Positions 1 to 6,298 of a stretch of 6,333 nucleotides of DNA are shown here, piece after piece. The stretch comes from Cyanobacteria bacterium UBA11370 (GTDB taxonomy: Bacteria; Cyanobacteriota; Cyanobacteriia; Cyanobacteriales; Coleofasciculaceae), in assembly GCA_003486645.1 (NCBI GenBank), contig DNGI01000386.1, positions 1 through 6,333 on the forward strand, read 5' to 3'. The position numbers and the translations under genes are program-made. Numbering within the stretch: position 1 is the stretch's first letter; every line of letters starts with the position of its first letter. A model generated the notes under the pieces. That model saw only the letters and a list, made by a program, of their open reading frames with translations, was not told the DNA's origin and searched no databases.

Positions 1-14
1 ACTTCAGTCGGGGG
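1..14. repeat. Probable right half of a dispersed palindrome cut by the window edge
   Basis: The window opens with ACTTCAGTCGGGGG. The segment ACTTCAGTCGG matches ACTTAAGTCGG at 1915-1925 at 10 of 11 bases, and that copy lies in a complete palindrome (1907-1929). If the missing left flank reads CCCG or similar, this would be a stem-loop of the same family just upstream of sbtA. The left arm is outside the window, so this is inference. Confidence 0.3.
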
Positions 15-30
15 AGAAGTCAATCTCTTT

Positions 31-58
31 AACTTTTTAAAGTTCATTTAGTTCATTT
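31..58 (+). promoter_or_regulatory. Candidate sbtA control region: palindrome plus 9-bp direct repeat
   Basis: Two ordered elements sit upstream of sbtA. AACTTT-TT-AAAGTT (31-44) is a perfect 6-bp-arm inverted repeat. AGTTCATTT is then repeated exactly in tandem (41-49 and 50-58), overlapping the palindrome. Inorganic-carbon genes including sbtA are known to be controlled by the LysR-type regulators CmpR and NdhR/CcmR, whose sites are AT-rich partial dyads, so an operator here is plausible. No exact published consensus was matched, and no convincing -35/-10 pair was found; AATACT at 64-69 after TGC is a weak extended -10. Confidence 0.35.
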
Positions 59-67
59 ATTGCAATA

Positions 68-95
68 CTCCTCGTCAGAGGAGGCAGAAGGAGGT
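68..95 (+). promoter_or_regulatory. sbtA leader: stem-loop and strong Shine-Dalgarno, possible sequestration switch
   Basis: CTCCTC (68-73) and GAGGAG (78-83) form a perfect 6-bp stem closed by GTCA. Five bases later comes AAGGAGGT (88-95), a near-perfect Shine-Dalgarno spaced correctly for the GTG at 100. CTCCT (68-72) can instead pair with AGGAG inside the Shine-Dalgarno (89-93). The two pairings exclude each other: one leaves the ribosome site free, the other hides it. The pairings are visible in the sequence; a regulatory role is inference. Confidence 0.4.
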
Positions 96-99
96 ATTC

Positions 100-1681
<1,582 letters not shown>

Positions 1682-1698
1682 ATCGAGACGACACAGAC

Positions 1699-1731
1699 CC
1701 AAAAAGCCGGGTCATGACCCCGGCTTTTTGG
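1699..1731 (+). terminator. Intrinsic terminator of the sbtAB unit
   Basis: CCAAAAAGCCGGG (1699-1711) and CCCGGCTTTTTGG (1719-1731) form a perfect 13-bp stem around a 7-nt loop, TCATGAC. The GC-rich core is bounded by an A-tract on the left and a T-tract on the right, so the element should act on both strands. It begins 17 nt after the sbtB stop codon. Confidence is high because stem, core and T-tract are all present. Confidence 0.9.
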
Positions 1732-1777
1732 TAGCCGTTACTCAAGGGGTATCCTTAACAAAAGTTTTGTGGCGATT

Positions 1778-1933
1778 GTGGATCAACTCAAAACCCGTGA
1801 AAATATTGTGATTCCGGCATTCATCTTCGCTTTCTTTATGGCATTTTTACTGACGGGGACGGGAAACCGTCTAGTTAAGAGTCAAAGAGACAGGAAGAAA
1901 AGTGGAGAGGCCCGACTTAAGTCGGCCTCGTAA
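1778..1933 (+). CDS. Putative small single-span membrane protein, 51 residues
   Basis: An open frame from GTG 1778 (or GTG 1769, three residues longer) to TAA 1931-1933 encodes a plausible small membrane protein. It has a charged N-terminus (DQLKTREN, residues 2-9), one hydrophobic helix at about 10-27 (IVIPAFIFAFFMAFLL then TGTG), and a strongly basic tail from Arg31 (RLVKSQRDRKK). By the positive-inside rule the tail should be cytoplasmic. There is no ATG before residue 21 and no good Shine-Dalgarno; AAGGGG at 1744-1749 is too far away. The last codons run through a palindrome (1907-1929), so the extreme C-terminus may not be ancestral. It lies on the sbtAB strand but past the sbtAB terminator, so it needs read-through or its own promoter. 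I do not recognise the family. The alternatives are a chance frame or an RNA; the coherent membrane-protein layout favours a real gene. Confidence 0.5.
   Translation: MDQLKTRENIVIPAFIFAFFMAFLLTGTGNRLVKSQRDRKKSGEARLKSAS
1907..1929. repeat. Palindromic element overlapping the end of the small frame
   Basis: GAGG-C-CCGAC-TTAA-GTCGG-CCTC forms a stem of 9 pairs with a one-base bulge (C1911) and a TTAA loop. TTTTT follows at 1938-1942, eight nt later, so it could be a weak plus-strand terminator. The core ACTTAAGTCGG recurs with one change at the very start of the window, suggesting a dispersed repeat. Confidence 0.55.
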
Positions 1934-1947
1934 CAACTTTTTAAGAA

Positions 1948-1970
1948 TCCCCCTGATTCAATCAGGGGGA
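1948..1970. repeat. Inverted repeat TCCCCCTGATT / AATCAGGGGGA
   Basis: Perfect 11-base arms (1948-1958 and 1960-1970) around one base, in practice a 10-bp stem with a 3-nt loop. It lies between the convergent small frame and hslO. Neither strand has a proper T-run directly after it, so a terminator call is weak. It looks like a short dispersed cyanobacterial palindrome, though it could help stop transcription from both sides. Confidence 0.5.
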
Positions 1971-2010
1971 GTACGTCAAAAGACAAGTAGCATAACTCAC
2001 CCATAAAAAT

Positions 2011-2040
2011 CTTCCCCTCTTCCCCTCTCCCCCTCTTCCC
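2011..2040. repeat. Pure polypyrimidine tract beside the hslO stop codon
   Basis: Thirty consecutive C/T bases made of CCCC and CTCTT blocks, ending two bases before the hslO stop. On the hslO (minus) strand this is a purine tract with runs GGG, GGGGG, GGGG and GGGG, able in principle to form a G-quadruplex in the hslO 3' untranslated region. Its composition mirrors the purine tract at 4778-4828. Confidence 0.6.
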
Positions 2041-2042
2041 AC

Positions 2043-2942
2043 TTAAACAGACTCTGCTCTCAAATCATCAATCAATTGAGCTAGTTCATCTCTACTGGCT
2101 TGGTAAACTTCCCCGCAGAAGTGGCAGGTCGCTTCAGCTCCCTCATCTTTTTCAATCATATCCTGAAGTTCTGCTTCACCTAGCATTTTTAAGGCTCCTA
2201 GAACGCGATCAAATGAGCAACCGCAATCAAAACGGACCATCTGGATTTCTGGAAGGATTGCTAAGTCCATATCTCCCAGTAGTTGGGTGAAAATTTCGGG
2301 TAATGTGTTACCAGCTTGCAATAGGGGGGTAAATCCGGATAGCTTGGCGATGCGAGATTCCAGAATTTCTACTAAAGCTTCATCTCTAGCGGCTTTGGGT
2401 AAAATTTGAATTAATATCCCTCCGGCTGCTGTCACACCGTCTGCACCAACAAACACGCCTACAAGTAATGCTGAGGGGGTTTGTTCGGACGTGAGTAAAT
2501 AATGAGCAATATCATCGCCAATTTCGCCGGATACTAGCTTAACGGTACTTGAATAGGGGTAGCCATAGCCAACATCGCGGACGACATAAACATACCCATC
2601 ATGACCCACCGCGCCGCCGACATCCAGTTTACCTTTTTGATTGGGGGGTAGTTCAACGGCTGGATTTTCGACATAGCCCCTTACGGTTCCATCTAATCCA
2701 GCATCAATAAGAATACCACCGAGGGGGCCATCGCCTTTGACGCGAATATTGACCCGTGACCCGTCTCGCTTCATACTAGAAGCTAATAATAGACCTGCTG
2801 ACATGGTGCGACCGAGGGCAGCCGTGGCGACATAGGAAAGCTTGTGGCGCTGTCGGGCTTCTTCAGTGAGGCGTGTGGAAATGACACCGACGGCTCGAAT
2901 GCCTCCCCCTGCTGCTGTGGCACGAATTAACTGATCAGCCAT
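2043..2942 (-). CDS. hslO: Hsp33, redox-regulated molecular chaperone
   Basis: Hsp33 is a cytosolic holdase switched on by oxidation: when reduced it holds zinc through four cysteines, and oxidants release the zinc and expose a binding surface for unfolding proteins. The 299-residue product is full length. It has the N-terminal core with MSAGLLLASSMK (47-58) and GDGPLGGILIDAG (70-82), then the C-terminal zinc site CGC (Cys240, Cys242) and CHFC (Cys273, Cys276), matching the CxC-27-32-CxxC family pattern. The ATG at 2942 is preceded on the minus strand by TAAGGG six nt away, supporting this start. A perfect 8-bp inverted repeat (2980-2998) sits upstream and may be its operator. The next gene upstream on the same strand is 153 nt away, so hslO is probably transcribed alone. 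Identification is secure. Confidence 0.96.
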   Translation of the reverse strand: MADQLIRATAAGGGIRAVGVISTRLTEEARQRHKLSYVATAALGRTMSAGLLLASSMKRDGSRVNIRVKGDGPLGGILIDAGLDGTVRGYVENPAVELPPNQKGKLDVGGAVGHDGYVYVVRDVGYGYPYSSTVKLVSGEIGDDIAHYLLTSEQTPSALLVGVFVGADGVTAAGGILIQILPKAARDEALVEILESRIAKLSGFTPLLQAGNTLPEIFTQLLGDMDLAILPEIQMVRFDCGCSFDRVLGALKMLGEAELQDMIEKDEGAEATCHFCGEVYQASRDELAQLIDDLRAESV

Positions 2943-2979
2943 GGAAAACCCTTACACTTCTTAACATACTCAATTTCTA

Positions 2980-2998
2980 TTTTAGGTTAGACCTAAAA
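2980..2998. promoter_or_regulatory. Operator-like inverted repeat upstream of hslO
   Basis: TTTTAGGT-TAG-ACCTAAAA is a perfect 8-bp-arm dyad with a 3-bp spacer, 38-56 bp before the hslO start. On the minus strand it overlaps TAAAAT (2979-2984), a possible -10, so a bound repressor would block the promoter. No good -35 was found. Nested dyads continue outwards: ACCCT/AGGGT (3002-3006 / 3011-3015) and TAGACC/GGTCTA (2988-2993 / 3013-3018). The regulator is unknown. Confidence 0.45.
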
Positions 2999-3023
2999 AT
3001 AACCCTAGGCAGGGTCTATTCTT

Positions 3024-3050
3024 TGATCGATCAGCAATCAGCCGTCAGTT
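3024..3050. repeat. Palindrome TGATCGATCA and TCAGC-type repeat motif
   Basis: In the spacer between hslO and the next minus-strand gene, a 10-bp palindrome TGATCGATCA (3024-3033) runs into TCAGCAATCAGCCGTCAG. The same vocabulary (CCGTCAGC, ATCAGC) recurs at 4904-4924. These look like members of a short degenerate intergenic repeat family. No gene is evident here. Confidence 0.35.
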
Positions 3051-3095
3051 TTTGTGAGTCGTTTAATGTAGCCCTGCAATACGACAGCAGGCGTG

Positions 3096-3755
3096 TCAAA
3101 CTTCTGGAGGATAGTACTTCCCCTTTCGATAGACCCAGCCTGTAAGTTGTTGTAAGTAATCTGGAGAGGATAAGCCCCGCACTCTGGCATTTCTAATAAT
3201 GTTAGTCGGATTAATTCCAAATTCCTCACACAAGGCTTTCTGAGTTAGACCAGGCAAATTATCTAGCCTGGGATCGATCTCGTTCTCTGTATCTTCTTGA
3301 TAGATATCGCTTTTATTACTATCAATATCTATATTTTTCTGGATATCATTATGGATGGGAATAACTTCCACATCAATAAACTTGGTAGGATGAGACTTTC
3401 CTGTTTTGGATTGATGACCTAAATTTTCCAGTTTTCCTAGGCGTTTTTCTAGTTCTCTAAGAGTATGGTATAAATCGTTGACTCTCTCGACCAAGGGGTT
3501 AATCTTTACGCTCATAGCCTCTTCAATACGAGCGTCTACATTTCTAGCCAATTCGGCTTCTAATTCAGCGTCAAATTCGACTTCCAACGGACGATCTCCG
3601 GCAAGATAAGCTTCAATAAAGGCGACTAAGGTTGTTGATGCTGTTCTCCCTTCTGCCTTAGCCATTTTTTGGAAGTCTTGCCATTTTTCGTGGGGAATTA
3701 TGAAGGTTGCTAATACAAGCTCGCCAGGTTTTCTCTTTCTTGCCTTTTTGGGCAT
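3096..3755 (-). CDS. Putative DNA-binding protein: RHH-like N-terminus, coiled coil, HTH-like C-terminus
   Basis: I do not recognise a named gene. The 219-residue product has three visible parts. Residues 1-10 are very basic (MPKKARKRKP); 13-20 form a strand (LVLATFII) followed by two helices (21-34 and 38-52) with the turn EGRT, the layout of a ribbon-helix-helix (Arc/MetJ/CopG) fold. Residues about 63-112 are charged and helical, probably a coiled coil (NPLVERVNDLYHTLRELEKRL). After a low-complexity Asn/Asp/Ile linker (about 127-160), residues 166-210 (GLTQKALCEEFGINPTNIIR then YLQQLTGWVYR) resemble a helix-turn-helix. A dimeric regulator or plasmid- or chromosome-binding protein is plausible. 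There is no Shine-Dalgarno before the ATG; TATAGA at 3776-3781 is a likely -10, with a heptamer repeat array directly behind it. No antitoxin-toxin pair is evident next to it. Confidence 0.8.
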   Translation of the reverse strand: MPKKARKRKPGELVLATFIIPHEKWQDFQKMAKAEGRTASTTLVAFIEAYLAGDRPLEVEFDAELEAELARNVDARIEEAMSVKINPLVERVNDLYHTLRELEKRLGKLENLGHQSKTGKSHPTKFIDVEVIPIHNDIQKNIDIDSNKSDIYQEDTENEIDPRLDNLPGLTQKALCEEFGINPTNIIRNARVRGLSSPDYLQQLTGWVYRKGKYYPPEV

Positions 3756-3775
3756 TATGGATTAAAAATTTCGGA

Positions 3776-3781
3776 TCTATA
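3776..3781 (-). promoter_or_regulatory. Candidate -10 (TATAGA) for the RHH-like gene
   Basis: On the minus strand TATAGA matches TATAAT at 5 of 6 bases and lies 20 nt before the ATG, implying a very short leader without a Shine-Dalgarno. With a 17-bp spacer the -35 hexamer would be CAACAA, at the edge of the heptamer array, so no normal -35 exists and the repeat itself fills that position. Confidence 0.35.
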
Positions 3782-3794
3782 AAGGTTTTTTTCC

Positions 3795-3839
3795 GTTGTT
3801 GGTTGTTGGTTGTTGGTTGTTGGTTGTTGGTTGTTGGTT
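3795..3839. repeat. Heptanucleotide tandem array (GTTGTTG), 6.4 copies
   Basis: Six exact copies of GTTGTTG (3795-3836) plus a partial seventh. It resembles the short tandemly repeated repetitive (STRR) heptanucleotides described in filamentous cyanobacteria. It lies 40-84 bp upstream of the RHH-like gene, in its promoter region. Perfect repetition implies recent slippage. Related GTTGTTGG text appears in degenerate form around 4703-4740 and at 6311-6318. Confidence 0.9.
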
Positions 3840-3870
3840 TTTATATCACGTCACTCAACTGTTGCTACAA

Positions 3871-3952
3871 CTCTATCTCCCCTATCTCTACATTTTTCCA
3901 TCTCATCTCTGCATCTCTGAACTTCCCTACTCCCCACTCCCCACTCCTAATT
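3871..3952. repeat. Pyrimidine-rich low-complexity DNA with ACTCCCC heptamers
   Basis: This stretch behind the coiled-coil gene is mostly C and T, with repeated words such as CTATCTCC, CATCTCT and CTCCCC. It ends in ACTCCCC repeated exactly (3929-3935, 3936-3942) plus a partial third copy (to 3947), a second seven-base unit in the same spacer. No terminator-like hairpin was seen. Confidence 0.6.
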
Positions 3953-3960
3953 CAAAACCT

Positions 3961-4602
3961 TCAACCCTCTGATTGCTCAGGGTTTTCAGGTAATAGATAG
4001 TTTGTTGTTTGGGCTTCACTCCCTTCTGGTAGGGGAGACACAAATTCAGTTCCTTTTAGTTTTAGAAAGAGTTCAAAGAACATTTCTGCCATTTCTTTTT
4101 TGGCAACTTTATCGGTCGCTAAAAGGGCAACCTGCTTATCTAATTCTTCAAAAAGTCGGTTTCTGACATCAAGAATATCGGCTTGTAGTTTTTTGTGGCT
4201 GGACAGGAGATCGTCCCGCAGAGAACGGGTTTGTTTATCAATGGCTTCATCGAGGGTAGCAACATTGCTAGAAAGACGCTTACTCAGGCGATCAATCTGT
4301 TGTCGAATATCAGTTTTCTCTTCATTATCTTTAAGACTCATGGTTTTTATTTCTTCTCCCAGAGTCTCAACGGCTGTCTGTAATCCGGTGGAGAGTGCTT
4401 GTTTGACTTCTTCAATACGTCTAGTTGTATCTTCCTGTAGTTCTTTGAGACGTTGGTCAGTTCCCTCTCTTAAATCCTTGATTCCATTTTCTAAGCTATC
4501 TAATCGATTGGAATATTCCTTTAACTGAGATCCAAATAGAATTTCGCGGATCTGTCCAATGTCACCAAATCGATTACTTAGGTCAACTCTGTCGTCGCTC
4601 AT
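3961..4602 (-). CDS. Coiled-coil protein of unknown function
   Basis: The 213-residue product has no enzyme motif, no signal peptide, no membrane span and no cysteine, so it is probably a soluble, elongated oligomer. Its N-terminus (RFGDIGQIREILFGSQLKEY, 11-30) looks like a distinct conserved cap. Residues about 25-160 are a long heptad-rich coiled coil dense in Glu, Lys, Arg, Leu and Asp. A second helical segment with DKVAKKEMAEMFFELFLKLK (164-183) precedes a disordered acidic tail. From memory, similar N-termini occur in cyanobacterial coiled-coil proteins, but I cannot name the family. A structural or scaffolding role is an inference from shape alone. The ATG at 4602 lacks a Shine-Dalgarno. 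An extended -10 lies about 80 nt upstream. It is followed by 205 nt of repeats before the next minus-strand gene, so a shared operon is uncertain. Confidence 0.85.
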   Translation of the reverse strand: MSDDRVDLSNRFGDIGQIREILFGSQLKEYSNRLDSLENGIKDLREGTDQRLKELQEDTTRRIEEVKQALSTGLQTAVETLGEEIKTMSLKDNEEKTDIRQQIDRLSKRLSSNVATLDEAIDKQTRSLRDDLLSSHKKLQADILDVRNRLFEELDKQVALLATDKVAKKEMAEMFFELFLKLKGTEFVSPLPEGSEAQTTNYLLPENPEQSEG

Positions 4603-4654
4603 GTGTGTAGCTCAATACAGTAAACGTCTATGCGGGTTGCAAAATTTTTCACTA

Positions 4655-4674
4655 ATTGACATTGAATAGTCAAT
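4655..4674. promoter_or_regulatory. Inverted repeat ATTGAC-N8-GTCAAT upstream of the coiled-coil gene
   Basis: Perfect 6-bp arms (4655-4660, 4669-4674) with an 8-bp spacer, 53-72 bp before the coiled-coil gene start and just downstream of its candidate extended -10. A protein-binding dyad or an mRNA leader hairpin are both possible. Confidence 0.35.
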
Positions 4675-4683
4675 CAGGTTCAA

Positions 4684-4692
4684 ACTATACCA
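4684..4692 (-). promoter_or_regulatory. Extended -10 (TGGTATAGT) for the coiled-coil gene
   Basis: On the minus strand TGG-TATAGT fits an extended -10 (TGn plus 5 of 6 TATAAT matches), placing transcription start near 4677 and giving a leader of about 75 nt. The -35 region (CAACAA) is poor, which an extended -10 can tolerate. Confidence 0.4.
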
Positions 4693-4777
4693 TAATATTG
4701 AGTTGTTTGTTGTTCATGGTTGGTTGTGACGGGTTGCTGGTCGCAGGTTATGGGTTGACTACCTGTTGAGACTGGTT

Positions 4778-4828
4778 GGGAGAGAGGAAGAGAGGGGGAG
4801 ACAAGGAGAGGGGGAGGGGGAGGGGAGA
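4778..4828. repeat. Homopurine tract with G-quadruplex potential
   Basis: Fifty-one bases are all A/G except C4802. G-runs at 4794-4798, 4810-4814, 4816-4820 and 4822-4825 are separated by 11, 1 and 1 bases, a G-quadruplex-capable arrangement on the plus strand. GGGGGA is repeated in tandem (4810-4821). Function unknown; it may simply be a slippage product. Confidence 0.65.
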
Positions 4829-4903
4829 TTCGGAAAGTAAAGAAGTGTTGAGTAGTAAGTTCTCAATTAAGAATTTTGTGTAACTCAAAACGTCAGCATT
4901 TTA

Positions 4904-4934
4904 CCGTCAGCTATCAGCTATCAGGTAGCAGCTG
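4904..4934. repeat. CAGCTAT heptamer and TCAGC-type repeat
   Basis: CCGTCAGC leads into CAGCTAT repeated exactly (4908-4914, 4915-4921) plus CAG, then GGTAGCAGCTG. It is another seven-base unit and shares words with 3031-3048 in the hslO upstream spacer, suggesting a small dispersed repeat family. Confidence 0.5.
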
Positions 4935-5151
4935 GGTGAGTCTATATAGCCAAACCTTACCTACTGTTTGATAATTTTACAAATTATAAAAAAATTCTTC
5001 TTAAGATTGAACTCTTAAACTAAATCAGATAAAGTATCATTTACGTCACGTTGATAATCATTTCAGTTTGAATTAAAAATCCAGGAGATTAACAGCCAAA
5101 CATCAACAGTCTACTCCATACAAAGTGTTTAGGCACTTGATAGAGTTCACG

Positions 5152-5208
5152 CGTACTTGGAAAAAGGAGTTTTTGACCAACCCTTTCCCTTCTCCTTTAA
5201 CCAAGTCG
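5152..5208 (+). promoter_or_regulatory. Large imperfect stem-loop upstream of the DUF2235 gene
   Basis: ACTTGG (5155-5160) pairs with CCAAGT (5201-5206), and AAAGGAG (5163-5169) pairs with CTCCTTT (5192-5198), separated by an AA/AA internal loop; CG/CG adds two pairs outside a bulged T. In total 15 pairs enclose a 22-nt loop. A promoter-like pair, TTGACC (5173-5178) and TTTAAC (5196-5201) at 17-bp spacing, lies inside it, so it may be an operator-scale dyad or an RNA leader if transcription starts further upstream. Confidence 0.4.
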
Positions 5209-5225
5209 TATTCACCCTCTACTAG

Positions 5226-5240
5226 CCTAAAAAAATTAGG
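5226..5240. promoter_or_regulatory. Small dyad CCTAA-AAAAA-TTAGG before the DUF2235 gene
   Basis: A 5-bp perfect dyad 39-53 bp upstream of the start codon. Its CCTAAA/TTAGG words resemble the arms of the hslO upstream dyad (2980-2998), but the spacing differs, so a common regulator is only a guess. Confidence 0.25.
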
Positions 5241-5278
5241 TCATTGTATCAGATTAATCAAAGGAATCCCACAAGAAA

Positions 5279-6298
5279 ATGAAACGTTTAATTGTTTGCT
5301 GTGATGGAACGTGGCAAGACTTAACCAGCCCTTGCCCATCGAATGTCGTTCGGATTGCTCAGGCGATAAAACCGATTGCCGATGATGGAACTCCCCAGAT
5401 CGTATTTTATGATGAGGGCATTGGTACAGAAGCCAAATCTAACAAAATTGCTGGGGGAGTCACTGGGCGAGGGATCGATAAAAATATAGAAGATGGCTAT
5501 CGTTTTCTGTGCTTCAACTACACTCCCGGTGACGAAATCTATTTGTTTGGGTTTAGTCGTGGTGCTTACACTGTCAGAAGTTTAGCAGGCATGATTTATT
5601 GTTCAGGGTTGCTAACACGCGCTCATATTTGCAAGGCACCTTCAGCGTATAAACTTTACCGTAACCGAGATATTAAACCCAGAGATAAGGAAGCGGTTGA
5701 GTACCGTAAAAGCTATGGTGAACAGGTTCCGATTACGTTACTAGGCTGCTTCGATACTGTTGGTTCTTTGGGCCTTCCGGATCTTTCTGCTTGGTCGGAC
5801 TTTGATAAACAGTTAAATAAAAAGTATGCCTTTCACGACACCACTTTAAGTCCAATTGTTCAGAATGCCTTACACGCTTGTGCAATTGATGAAGTTCGCA
5901 AGACATTTCAAGTAACGCCAATGAAAAAACATCCGAATGTTGAAGGACAAAGAGTTCGTGAAGTTTGGTTTCCAGGTGGACATGGTTGTGTTGGTGGTGG
6001 TACGGAAAGCTACAGAGGTTTATCAGATGCTGCTTTGCAATGGATGATGGATTCAATCGGCGATCTGGGATTAGGGCTGGAATTTGATCCAAATGCTATT
6101 GAAGATGGTATCAAGCCTAAGTACGATTGCGATTTTGATAATGATCCTGGATTCTTCAAACTGGGGGGACTTACAGTTCGAGAAGTTAGCGAAAAGTTTG
6201 AGGATCTGCACGAGAGTGTAATCCATCGTTGGCGCAACCGGAAAGATTACCGACCGAAGAATTTAGAGAAGCATTTGGCTAAACTGAATCTTAAATAA
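5279..6298 (+). CDS. DUF2235 alpha/beta-hydrolase (Tle1-like catalytic domain family)
   Basis: The 339-residue product matches DUF2235, a family of predicted serine hydrolases related to the catalytic domain of type VI phospholipase effectors (Tle1). It opens with MKRLIVCCDGTW, the family N-terminus, and has the nucleophile elbow GFSRGA (91-96, Ser93), FDTVGS (158-163, Asp159), WFPGGHGCVGGG (230-241, His235) and LHESVIHRW (310-318, His311). Ser93, Asp159 and one of the two histidines probably form the triad. The usual HxDVGG motif reads HGCVGG here, perhaps a subfamily trait. No signal peptide or membrane span is evident, and no VgrG, PAAR or immunity gene is visible nearby, so a secreted-effector role is not supported; a cytosolic esterase or lipase is more likely, substrate unknown. 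AAGGA (5261-5265) is a distant Shine-Dalgarno, 13 nt from the ATG. It appears monocistronic within the window. Confidence 0.9.
   Translation: MKRLIVCCDGTWQDLTSPCPSNVVRIAQAIKPIADDGTPQIVFYDEGIGTEAKSNKIAGGVTGRGIDKNIEDGYRFLCFNYTPGDEIYLFGFSRGAYTVRSLAGMIYCSGLLTRAHICKAPSAYKLYRNRDIKPRDKEAVEYRKSYGEQVPITLLGCFDTVGSLGLPDLSAWSDFDKQLNKKYAFHDTTLSPIVQNALHACAIDEVRKTFQVTPMKKHPNVEGQRVREVWFPGGHGCVGGGTESYRGLSDAALQWMMDSIGDLGLGLEFDPNAIEDGIKPKYDCDFDNDPGFFKLGGLTVREVSEKFEDLHESVIHRWRNRKDYRPKNLEKHLAKLNLK

Larger units (their letters stand above)
4603..5278. other. Divergent 676-nt intergenic region without a convincing gene
   Basis: No frame longer than a few dozen codons with coding character was seen on either strand. 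From left to right it holds the upstream elements of the coiled-coil gene, a degenerate GGTTG-rich stretch (about 4703-4780), the purine tract (4778-4828), a TCAGC-type repeat (4904-4934), an AT-rich stretch (about 4965-5090), a large imperfect stem-loop (5152-5208) and the DUF2235 gene leader. A noncoding RNA cannot be excluded. Confidence 0.7.

Noticed and set aside
3038..3229. Minus-strand frame of 63 codons at the 3' end of the RHH-like gene
   Set aside because: Mostly inside that gene in a different frame, and the gene's own HTH-like C-terminus is more coherent.
3096..3755. RHH protein as antitoxin of a toxin-antitoxin pair
   Set aside because: It is far longer than usual RHH antitoxins and no small toxin gene overlaps or follows it; hslO is the next gene, 153 nt away.
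3795..3839. CRISPR array
   Set aside because: Units are seven bases and contiguous, with no spacers.
3707..4000. Plus-strand frame with repeated VVGCWLL
   Set aside because: The repeats are the translation of the heptamer array; low-complexity artefact.
4100..4528. Plus-strand frame of 142 codons opposite the coiled-coil gene
   Set aside because: Ser/Arg/Leu-rich antisense of a Glu/Lys/Leu coiled coil, a common artefact.
5036..5062. Fur-box-like GATAATCATT
   Set aside because: Only a half-site fits; the wider dyad TATCA-N10-TGATA is short and could be chance in AT-rich DNA.
5226..5240. Terminator
   Set aside because: Only five A-T-rich pairs, no upstream plus-strand gene to end, and no T-run after it.
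5733..6237. Minus-strand frames at 5733-6092 and 6010-6237
   Set aside because: Antisense to the DUF2235 gene, whose motifs are conserved in its own frame.
5279..6298. DUF2235 gene as a type VI secretion effector with immunity partner
   Set aside because: No VgrG, PAAR, signal peptide or adjacent immunity gene is visible in the window.
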